NCBI GenBank assembly: GCA_963662175.1
Contig: OY759225.1
Location: forward strand, 3,607,107 to 3,671,106
Source: Aradus depressus
Lineage: Eukaryota > Arthropoda > Insecta > Hemiptera > Aradidae
Direction: 5' to 3'
DNA: 64,000 bases
Shown here piece by piece: positions 56,322 to 64,000 of the stretch; the first letter of the stretch is position 1, and each line of letters opens with the position of its first letter. Made by a program: the position numbers and the translations under genes. A model generated the notes under the pieces. That model was not told the DNA's origin, did not search any database, and saw nothing but the letters and a program-made list of their open reading frames with translations.

Positions 56322-56934
56322 TAAAATTTTAGCTAAATACGAAATTTGAGGTTTTGTCAAAAACACTAACGCGACATTAGGAAATACATAGTATACTATA
56401 TTTGATATAAAACTGGGCTTCGAACTCCAGTAATAAACTCCCAAAAAACCAAAATATATATTCCTCGATTTTCATACTTTTATATTATAACCATTCAGCG
56501 CCTTTCGAATAAAATAACAGAAATTTAAAGCAGAACAAAGTTAAATTTGTTTATTTACAAGGAAAAAATATACTATGGAAGTGTTTTCCCAGATAAATGT
56601 ACATTTTGGAGCCTTATAGTGTTTGTAATTGAAACAAAAATTTGAATACAAATCCTTATATTAAATTTGTAAATATTACTACAAATATTTAATGTTTCAT
56701 GGTTTTTTTTTTTGTTATAATAGTTTTAAGATTTTGTAATAAGATATAAATTAAGTCATTTTTAACAATCATTCCTTCTCAAAAGATATAAATAATAAAA
56801 CTGTAAAAATGGAACCAATTATGAGTGTAAATAAAATATTATTAATTTTAATAGTTGTCAACTTTGTTTACAATTTATATTTATATAACTTTTTGCTGTA
56901 CTTGTTTTTTTTCTATAAATAAAACAAACTTATT
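55380..56934. other. Bestrophin 3' UTR and intergenic region
   Basis: aataaa at 55613-55618 is the first well-placed polyadenylation signal, about 235 bp after the stop. Beyond it the sequence is AT-rich with a run of about 29 A at 56290-56319, possibly a retroposon tail. No gene recognised. Confidence 0.5.
55613..55618 (+). terminator. Putative poly(A) signal of bestrophin
   Basis: Canonical aataaa about 235 bp downstream of the stop codon, followed by gtgtacta. Position only; no transcript evidence. Confidence 0.5.
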
Positions 56935-57780
56935 TTTGAAATATTTTCTATTTCATAAAAATTGTATACATACACTGTCTGTTTTGGCACTACACCATCT
57001 CCATTCAGATTTAGTTTTAAATGTAGTCATTTTGCTGAGTGCGAACCATTCTTATACATCAGGTAAGGAAGGGGTTGTAATTTCAACTTGGAAATACCCA
57101 TGGCTGCACAACAGTTAGGAATTTGGTTGTTTTAGATATTTTCTTCTTTGTCGATAAACTGGTAAAAGTAAAATTATTAAATTTGAGAACAAGAATTTAT
57201 ATATGATATACTTGAAATGATTTTTATAGATTTAACAAAATGACTAATGATGACATTTAGAGGGTGCTTGTCTACTGAGCTCAAGATCGCGGGTTCGATA
57301 CCCGGCCGAGGTCCTTTAGAATTTTTATCTGGAAGGTTAAAAAACCTTGAGGACGTCCTTCTAGTCACACGGCAAAATTTTGAACTCCCACAGTAGAGTC
57401 GGGCTCATGTCTACCAGAGTGACGAAAGAGCGCTCTGATAGTAGGCGATATGACCTCGTAGTTAAAGCCCGGGCATGAATTATAATAACTAATTGATATG
57501 AAAACATTAATAGTTAATATTCTCATATATGTTATCTTATTAAAGTTTAATAATTTTAATTTTAGTTTTACCACTGTTATTAGACAAGTAATTATACAGC
57601 CACGGGGATTTGCAAGTTGAAATTTCAACACCCTTGCTTACGAGATATATAAGAATGGTTCGCACTCTGCAAATTGACATTCATATTTCATAACTAAGCC
57701 TGACGATAGTGTAATGCAGAAACTTATGTATAACATGTTTCTATGTAATAGACAATAATCCATAAAGAAGTTCCTTTTAT
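56935..57780. mobile_element. Long inverted-repeat (foldback) element split by a SINE
   Basis: The arm 57037-57106 (gagtgcgaaccattcttata, ggttgtaatttcaacttgga, atacccatggctg) is inverted at 57597-57667. Weaker pairing extends outward (actgtctgttttggcactac versus gtaatgcagaaacttatgta) to about 56940 and 57775. A related element with the same outer text (aaatgtatacatactacccg, gctgaaaccgacag) is at 63660-63870. Confidence 0.7.
57255..57492 (+). repeat. SINE copy
   Basis: gagggtgcttgtctactgag, B box gcgggttcgatacccgg, a shortened body, then tagagtcgggctcatgtcta, gagcgctctgatagtagg and tail gaattataataactaattga. It lies in the loop of the foldback element. Confidence 0.9.
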
Positions 57781-58253
57781 TTATTGATATGAAATGAGCC
57801 AGTGGATACCGAAAAGCGATTGGGCACCACCCCAAGTAATTAGTTTCGTGTTATTTTTATTTATTTATTTTTTTTTTTTTTATTTGTACTTTATTTGTGA
57901 ACTTTCTGCAATAGACTAAACTACGCATCGATATCCCCTTCTTTAAGTAGTCATATTAGTGTAATAAAAGTTTGTAGGGAAATGAAATTACAAAAATATT
58001 TTTTTATATACAATGAGAATATTCTTTATTCAATTCAATTAATACAATAAACTGTACAAATCGCACACATAATTATTTTAATTTCATCAAATCACATATA
58101 CTTTAACAAATGGCAACAGAAAATAACAACAAAGAGGTACCTTATAAACAAAAAAAATAATAATACTAAGAGGTATAATACATTATTTTAAATACTTTGG
58201 CCTTGTTTATTTCGATAAATAATAATTTAAAAAAAATAAATGAATGAAGGAAC
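57781..58253. other. Intergenic / ASPH 3' UTR
   Basis: AT-rich. A minus-strand aataaa (tttatt at 58025-58030) lies about 225 bp past the ASPH stop. Confidence 0.45.
58025..58030 (-). terminator. Putative poly(A) signal of ASPH
   Basis: aataaa on the minus strand about 225 bp after the stop. An earlier one (58206-58211) is only about 43 bp past the stop. Confidence 0.4.
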
Positions 58254-58404
58254 TTATATAGTTGAAAGTGAGAGTCTCTCTTTAGGCGTGAGCTCAGGAT
58301 GCCAGAAGTCGACAATAAGTACAAGACGAAGGGAGGTGCCGTTGTGCCAAACTTCGTGTTCGAAGGAATCATCGAAGACCAACACTTTACCCTCCTTCCA
58401 GCTC
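58254..58404 (-). CDS. Asph: ASPH exon 5 of 5 (terminal)
   Basis: Acceptor gttgccag; encodes SWKEGKVLVFDDSFEHEVWH then NGTSLRLVLIVDFWHPELTP KERLSLSTI and stop. It carries the second Fe-ligand histidine (FEHEVW) and the 2-oxoglutarate-binding Arg (SLRL), plus the family C-terminal block DFWHPELTP. Confidence 0.96.
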
Positions 58405-61400
58405 CTGGCAACAAAAAAACACTAATATTATTAAATTGGTTAAAGTGAAACTTTATTTTTCCCCACGAAACTCGAATTGTAATTTCGTTCGTTACGAGCA
58501 TGCAACGGAAGTGATGCAAACGGGGTCAGCTGATAATATAATCAGCAGTTCAATATTATACCCCTTATATTTCTATTAATTCGAGGCATTGTTTCATTTT
58601 TAGATAATTCCCTTGTAAACGCAGTAATTGATAATGACGTAAATAGTAATAATAACGATAATATTTTAAATATAATACATACTTTAATAATATTAAAATT
58701 AGTTTCATTTTTGGGTTGTGTAAGGAGATTCTGAATTCATATATGACGGGGTTAGAATCAAAATGGTCCAAGTGACATTTTTGAAAAATGTTTGGTTAAG
58801 TGCATAATCGGGTACAAAAATGATAGTCCTGTCCAGGAAAAAAGTTGTACAAGTGAAATCCTAGCCAGTGCTGAGATCTAGTGGGAAACCACTTATACCA
58901 TTTTGGTGACATGAACAAGTAACTTAAACATACCAATAGTGACCTTGAAATTAAGATTTTTATTCAATTTTATGGTTTGCTAACACAACTTTCACCATAA
59001 AAGCAGAAGAGAAGACATTTTCGGTTTTGAGCGTTATGCGTTGCGCCGGAGATGGTCGCATAAGGGCCGTGTTATAGCACCCAGCGGTCATCCCTGAAAC
59101 CACGTTTACTGCCTTCTTTACCCTCCGCCAGGAGGCAACGAATCGAATGAACTCTGGGTAATCAGCTTCCGAGGGTTCAGTCCCAGGTATAAATCTGGCC
59201 GGCGTATCAACTCCACCCTAGGCTCGTCGTACAGCGGGCATTCGGGAGCTACGTGTTCTGCAGTCTCGACGCCGCCGCACGAGCAGTTCGGGCTGTCCTC
59301 CTTCTTGAAAAAGAAGAGCTTGGAGATGAAATCCCCGTGACCCGATAGTATCTGGGACGTTTAATGGTCCGGCTTCCCCCAACAGACTCAAGTATTGCCC
59401 GCATGTTCGGAAAGTAAGCACAGGTCGTTGGGCCTGACGATCGTGACCATACCTGGTCTGATGAGCCACCCTGAGTGAGAGCCCCTGAGGCACGATGAGG
59501 CCGAGATGGGCCCTCAGTCTACAGTTGGTGGGGCCGCAGTGGGGCCAGACGTGAGTCCCACCCTCCATCACACTGAACTTGCTCTGTCCCCTTCTACAGG
59601 AAGTCACCGGCTCGAAGCTTGACAGGATCGAGCATGTCAATGGCGTCATCTCACAGTTACTCTTCATTTTCACTCCTGATCAAATAAACATAGTTTCAAT
59701 ATTTATTGAAATAATAAAAACTTTATTATAACAACTTAATTAATCCAATGGTATTTAGCCCATTCATGCAGGCTCAATGCTTGATTTTTTTTACATCTTA
59801 TATTTTATAATGGAATTTCATAGGCAGAGAAAACAAAGTTTAGCATTTTTGGTTAGTCAGATTTTAACGAGAACCGTTCAGAATTTTGGAGGACTCCCAG
59901 ATGCAAATATGGTAAGCACATTTTTAGTCACTAAGTTATTATGACTCATGCCCGTGCTTTAACCACGAGGTCATATCGCCTACTACCAGAGCGCTCTTTC
60001 GGAACTCTGGTGGACATGAGCCCGACTCTACTGTGGGAGTTCTAAATATTGCCTACCTAGGCTCATTCACCTAGGGTAGGGGTCATTAACCCTGATATCG
60101 TACGTCCCATCCGAAGGACGGCTTGCTCAAGGTTATTCACTTCCCACATAAAAAACTTAAGATCCTCGGTCAGGTTTCGAATCCTCTAGTACGCTACAGT
60201 TGAGCTACCGGCGCCCTCATAAGCACATTTTCATGTATTTCTAATAATAATTCTGATAAACTAGTAAAGCAAATTATGTTAAAAATTTAACAAACCGTAT
60301 CTTAATAATATCAAGAAGAGATTGCTTCCTTGTATTCAGACGTAAATTTCTGTAACAAAACTACCATTTTAAAATGAGCAATAAACCTTTAAGAAGTAGC
60401 AACAGAAATTGTCGTCCTACTGGTTGATTTTAACAGAAGAAATAAGTGTCATCATCAGTGGGACCACAAGAATGTAGTGTTGTTTTAATTACAATTTCAA
60501 GGAATTGAAAAAAAAAATACATAAAAAATGCCCCTCTGTTGACAGACACATCAAAACAAATTGCATTATCAATTCAATAGTGACATGACTGCAAAACACT
60601 GAGATAGTGTTAAGATATGTGCCGCTAGCTACAGACGTGAGGGTGGCCAGATAACGCCCCTTAGTACAAATGCATATTTTAGCCTGTTTTAATGTGTTAT
60701 GGGATGTATGAAACATTCACTCTAATATACAATGTGGCAAAGCTTGCATATATAGTGTATTTACACTTTAGATAAATTGCTAGGCCAATAGATCCTTTTT
60801 TCTGGATATATTTATTTTTGGATATATGAACTTGAAAGAAATAAAACTTGTTTATTTATGATATTGTCTAATTTCACCAACTATATTTACATGGGAGTAC
60901 TTTCGGTATTTCTACCATCCTCAGCCAAAAGCATAAGAGATAAGACTCAGTCTTATCTCTTATGCTTTTGGCTGAGGATGGTAGAAATGCCGAAAGTACT
61001 CCCATGTAAATATAGTTGGTGAAATTAGACAATATCATAAATAAACAAGGTTTATTTCTTTCAAGTTCATTTGAATTATTTCACAATATCTCTGCAATAA
61101 TGTCAGTTTTCATTTTGGATATATGTCTTTTGGCATACCCTTTCCGAAAAGTTCGTTTTTTTTTTTTTTGTATTTGCATATACTAGCTAAATAACAGTAA
61201 CACTATTTCCAAAATACATTTCCCTCACATGTCATTTAACTCATTCAGAAGTTCCATCACATATATTTTTATTCCTTTTTATTTTTCATAATCCAACTTT
61301 AGTGACTGCACGGGGTTTCTGCACAAGGAAAATAATATAGGTTGCGCCGGAAAAATAAAAGTTAATTTTCTCTTCCACTCGAAACTTGCTTCGCCGCAGT

Positions 61401-63452
61401 AGTGACATTAATGAACTGATAGTGCAAAATTGGAATCAGTGTGATTTTTATTTAATATAACAAAACCTTTATATCACACACACTATTATATAATATAAAC
61501 GTTGAGTTTACATATAACTTATATGTAAACCTAAGCTGTCACAAATGAAAACATTAAACATACCCCGAGCAAATAATTCAAATTGCTTCCAATCGCCTTT
61601 ATCTCTTAAACCTTCCGCTTCATCTCTGTAAGATCCATTTATTTTCAACGCTTTCATCCCCTCATCTCGGATTCCCTCCCAATTTGTTTCTAAACTTCTG
61701 AAAATAGATACAACAATTTTGTTAGATTATTGTTATTTTTTTTATCTTATTATTGTATATTTTAGTTGGTTGAATATAGATTAAAAAATAAAAATGAAGA
61801 CAACCTTAAGAAGTCTTGGTAGGTAGTTTGCTGCGGAGTCCACCAGGGTCGTGCCGTCAGCCTGTCCACGTTGTACAGAGATCTTTGGTAGACGGATCTA
61901 AATAATCCATTATCGACAGCTCTTTCATAAAGCTGCAATAAACAGAAAATTATAAATATTAAGATATAAACAATTTCAAAGATATAAAATAAATAATAAG
62001 CAAAGAACTTGTTCCATTTATATTTTAGTCTAGATCGCAGAAATATATTCGGAAAAAGTTAAAATAGTTTGTTTTTGTTACTCGTGTCCAGGCTTTAACC
62101 TCTCCTACTATCAGCGGGCTTTTCGACTGTGGGTCACCTACATTTTTCCTACCGTCGATAAAATAATAAAGTGTTCTTAAATTAACAAATAATTGATTCA
62201 TTTCAAAATGAACAAGCCTAAGCGCCACTCTTCTCTCTCTCCCTCCCCCCCCCCCCCCCCCTTCATCCCCTCTTTCTCTTGTAGCCGGCTTTTTTCAATA
62301 ACAATACAGAGCCAAAATGATGAGACGAAGGTTGTATGTGCCATAAATCCGAAACCTTGTTTTTTTTATGGGAAAATGTTGTTAGTTCCATGCAGAATAG
62401 CCTGGAAAGAGCTGGCTGCAACTATCCAATGCAATGCTGCAAATAACACTGGAAGTAGATCATCAACAACATTTTCCCATAAAAAAACAAGGTTTCAGAT
62501 TCATGGTACATACAGCCTTTTCCATTTCTGGTCTTCAATTACTATGAACAATTAGTTAACTACAAGTGATTATTTTAAATTAATTAGCCATTTGTGAAAA
62601 CAAAGAAAAGCAAGCAGAACTGAAGTGTGTTTTATATTTAGTTTTTATAGATTGAAAAGTTCATGACAGAAAATTACTGATAATTTACTTAATTAGTTAT
62701 TAATAATAATTTGATAATAATAATCATTAATTGTAATAACAGTTCAATTACAGTAATTAGATTATATCATAAGGATTTCTTACAAAATAAATAGTTAATA
62801 ATTGCAAGACAGGACTGATATGTGCGCATGTACTTTGACAGCCCCTCACCCTTATTTTCAAAATGCCTATTTTCGAAGTGTATTTGGACAATATGAGTAT
62901 TCTGTCACCAAATTTTAAAAAAAGAAGGTTTTTTGAGGTTTTTTCCCATTAAATATTTTAAAATTTCTGAGCATTTCTGAACCCCTGGTTATATTAACCT
63001 ACTTTTCTTATTTTTGACCCACCAACCTCTCCGGTGAAATTACAAAAGAAAACATAGAAAGAGAGAAATTTACTGATAATTTAGTTAATTAGTTAAATAC
63101 TACTGATAATATTGATAATATTGATAATATTAATAATATTAATCATTATTTATTAGTTATTTATTTTTTCATCAGTTTTTTTTTAAACTATAGAAAGACT
63201 ATTAAAAATGGGTCTTCATTCCTTTATATTTATCAGAGGGAACAGAATCGTCCAGGAATCATTTACAATGATTCTCTCAAGTGATTTGGGAGGAGTACAG
63301 TAAGTTCTCTAGGATTACCTTCATAGCTTCTTCAATTCGGCCAACCCTGGTGAGAGCATCGCCAAGATGGAAGTAAAGTCGAGCATCTCTTGTGAAGGGC
63401 ATATCGTCAGCCAAGCCTCGCTGTAGGTATTTTATAGCCTTCAAGATTCTGC
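58254..63452 (-). CDS. Asph: Aspartyl/asparaginyl beta-hydroxylase (ASPH), last 5 exons
   Basis: Coding exons on the minus strand: 63452-63319, 61932-61805, 61697-61564, 59675-59453 and 58404-58254. They total 770 nt in consistent phase: two leading nucleotides, then 255 codons and a TAA; all introns are GT-AG. ASPH is an Fe(II)/2-oxoglutarate oxygenase in the ER lumen that hydroxylates Asp/Asn in EGF-like domains. The part here spans the end of the TPR region, the linker and the whole oxygenase domain. By alignment with the human enzyme the Fe ligands (His679 in HVWPH, His725 in FEHEVW) and the 2-oxoglutarate contacts (Arg688 and His690 in RLRAH, Arg735 in SLRL) are all present. The N-terminal membrane anchor and most TPRs lie beyond the right edge. 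Confidence 0.96.
58405..59034. other. ASPH intron sequence
   Basis: AT-rich. 58931-59025 is a direct repeat of 30402-30500. Confidence 0.5.
59035..59450 (-). mobile_element. LINE 3'-terminal fragment in ASPH intron
   Basis: A GC-rich block on the minus strand ending near 59035, directly following the exon donor at 59452. It contains a LINE C-terminal frame. Confidence 0.7.
59118..59368 (-). pseudogene. LINE polyprotein C-terminus (Cys/His tail)
   Basis: The frame reads TSQILSGHGDFISKLFFFKK then EDSPNCSCGGVETAEHVAPE CPLYDEPRVELIRR and ends at a stop at 59118-59120. LSGHG.F...L...K..DSP.C.CG...TAEH....CP is the standard C-terminal signature of I/R1/Jockey-type non-LTR retrotransposons. It is about 80 codons, uninterrupted, so a fairly young fragment, but the 5' part is missing. 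Transcribed in the same direction as ASPH. Confidence 0.85.
59453..59675 (-). CDS. Asph: ASPH exon 4 of 5 (catalytic core)
   Basis: Acceptor tatttgatcag, donor gtatgg. It encodes [20 protein letters not shown] then EPVTSCRRGQSKFSVMEGGT HVWPHCGPTNCRLRAHLGL and IVPQGLSLRVAHQT. HVWPHCGPTNCRLRAHLGL holds the first Fe ligand and 2-oxoglutarate contacts. The frame stays open for about 78 codons past the donor. Confidence 0.96.
59676..59934. other. ASPH intron sequence
   Basis: AT-rich. Nothing recognised. Confidence 0.4.
59935..60222 (-). repeat. SINE copy, near full length
   Basis: Reverse orientation (same strand as ASPH): tail ttattatgactcatgcccgt, gagcgctctttcggaactct, gtcccatccgaaggacggct, B-box complement tttcgaatcctc, head ttgagctaccggcgccctc. 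Confidence 0.9.
60223..60826. other. ASPH intron sequence
   Basis: No exon recognised. Confidence 0.4.
60827..61069. mobile_element. 243-bp near-perfect palindrome (family H MITE, copy 3)
   Basis: Two arms of about 120 bp pair from tgaacttgaaagaaataaaa at 60827 to its complement ending at 61069, centred near 60948 (aagactcagtctt). Inner text atgggagtactttcggtatt/tctaccatcctcagcc matches copies at 43262 and 50487. Only a handful of mismatches between arms. Confidence 0.9.
61070..61563. other. ASPH intron sequence
   Basis: Begins with the H-family flank (tttcacaatatctctgc). Otherwise nothing recognised. Confidence 0.4.
61564..61697 (-). CDS. Asph: ASPH exon 3 of 5
   Basis: Acceptor ctattttcag, donor gtatgt. 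It encodes SLETNWEGIRDEGMKALKIN then GSYRDEAEGLRDKGDWKQFE LFAR. SLE.NW..IRDEG and LR.KGDW.QF are signature blocks between the TPR and oxygenase domains. Confidence 0.95.
61805..61932 (-). CDS. Asph: ASPH exon 2 of 5
   Basis: Acceptor tttattgcag, donor gttgtc. It encodes LYERAVDNGLFRSVYQRSLY then NVDRLTARPWWTPQQTTYQD FL. Short 107-bp intron to exon 3. QRSLYNV..L.ARPWWTP is a family hallmark. Confidence 0.95.
62341..62506. mobile_element. Short inverted-repeat element
   Basis: Arms gaaaccttgttttttttatg/ggaaaatgttgtta (within 62341-62384) and tcaacaacattttcccataa/aaaaacaaggtttc (62463-62506), with a loop of about 78 bp. In the ASPH intron between exons 1 and 2 shown here. A C run lies at 62248-62260 nearby. 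Confidence 0.75.
62507..63318. other. ASPH intron sequence
   Basis: AT-rich. Two related tracts (62660-62760 and 63060-63175) share actgataatttacttaatta/actgataatttagttaatta and gataat repeats. No exon recognised. Confidence 0.45.
63319..63452 (-). CDS. Asph: ASPH exon 1 of 5 in window (TPR region)
   Basis: Acceptor cttgttgtag, donor gtaatc. It encodes RILKAIKYLQRGLADDMPFT then RDARLYFHLGDALTRVGRIE EAMK, a TPR-type helix pair with RFYFHLGDA.-like text. The first two nucleotides complete a codon from an exon beyond or not seen in 63453-64000. Confidence 0.93.
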
Positions 63453-63659
63453 CTACAACAAGACGTATTCACTTATAGTATACCTTCTTGAGATAGGGAA
63501 AGGTGCCATAGAAATAGTCTGTAAGATGATTGTCATTCTTGAAGCAGGTCTCGGTGAAGGAGGTACTAGATACAAACATAAGGCGGCTGATGTTTTTGGA
63601 ACATGGGATATATCTCCGCCACCTATCAAGAACTTGTCATCTTAAGGATGTATAAATAA

Positions 63660-63870
63660 ATTAAACAAACTTAGTTTTATTTATTTTCTAATATTGTATA
63701 TTCTACAAGAAATGTATACATACTACCCGTTTCAGTATTATACTATATTGTATAAACTAAGACTTGGTCAGTGGATACTGCTTAGTTGTATACTAAACCT
63801 GACCATTGTGTATTGCTGAAACCGACAGTTTATGAATAAATGTCATGTGGAATAAACAATATATGTTCTA
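63660..63870. mobile_element. MITE-like imperfect inverted repeat
   Basis: aaatgtatacatactacccg/tttcag on the left and ctgaaaccgacag/tttatgaataaatgtcat on the right are imperfectly inverted; a second inner pair is ggtcagtgg/cctgacca. Related to 56935-57780. Confidence 0.6.
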
Positions 63871-64000
63871 TTTATTTATTATAAGTCTCCAAAAATATGT
63901 CCGCTTTTTTTTTTTTTTTTTTTTTTTTAAACCACACTTCACTACAAATATATAATTTTTTGACTCCTGAATTTTGGAATGTTTATATCTCCTCCTCCCC
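63871..64000. other. T-run and unassigned sequence
   Basis: 26 T at 63905-63929, then nothing recognised to the window end. Confidence 0.4.

Noticed and set aside
58166..58519. 117-codon minus-strand ORF at the ASPH end
   Set aside because: Wrong frame; the real last exon (58404-58254) reads in another frame with the conserved oxygenase motif.

Overview
The window is animal nuclear DNA, very probably from an arthropod and most likely an insect. It is AT-rich and packed with transposable elements, and it carries spliced genes with GT-AG introns. No prokaryotic operon, CRISPR array or virus was seen. The species cannot be named from sequence alone. An insect is suggested by the two recognisable genes, by the mix of pogo/Tigger, hAT, PIF/Harbinger and Jockey-type elements, and by SINE tails made of CCTAA repeats.

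Layout. (1) 1-8.2 kb is repeat debris: a tRNA-derived SINE whose internal segment has expanded to ten tandem copies, a short composite element (1.62-3.06 kb), a three-layer nest (dispersed repeat interrupted by a pogo element, itself interrupted by a LINE), and a Jockey fragment with a SINE inserted in it. (2) 8.2-25.7 kb is one large satellite-like complex of three interleaved tandem families: A (about 66 bp), B (about 143-150 bp) and C (441 bp, locally an 882-bp higher-order dimer). Repeated 5' and 3' end modules bracket the A/B parts. (3) 25.7-38.5 kb is intergenic or far-upstream sequence with many SINEs, a 525-bp inverted-repeat element inside a SINE head, several minisatellites and a hAT transposase remnant. 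(4) 38.5-55.4 kb, + strand, holds eight coding exons of a bestrophin chloride channel (600 complete codons to the stop; the 5' exons were not found). Its introns hold at least one insertion from almost every TE class seen here. (5) 58.25-63.45 kb, - strand, holds the last five coding exons of an aspartyl/asparaginyl beta-hydroxylase (ASPH) with all expected catalytic residues; the 5' part lies beyond the right edge. The two genes are convergent and about 2.9 kb apart.

The genes are unrelated in function: one is a plasma-membrane Ca2+-activated anion channel, the other an ER-lumen 2-oxoglutarate oxygenase. The most unusual content is repeat biology. The SINE body has been captured into the 441-bp satellite. 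A 135-bp internal repeat in that satellite has produced a precisely deleted monomer. Composite elements share ends but differ greatly in internal array length. All splice junctions and element borders were read by eye; identities and class names need alignment searches.
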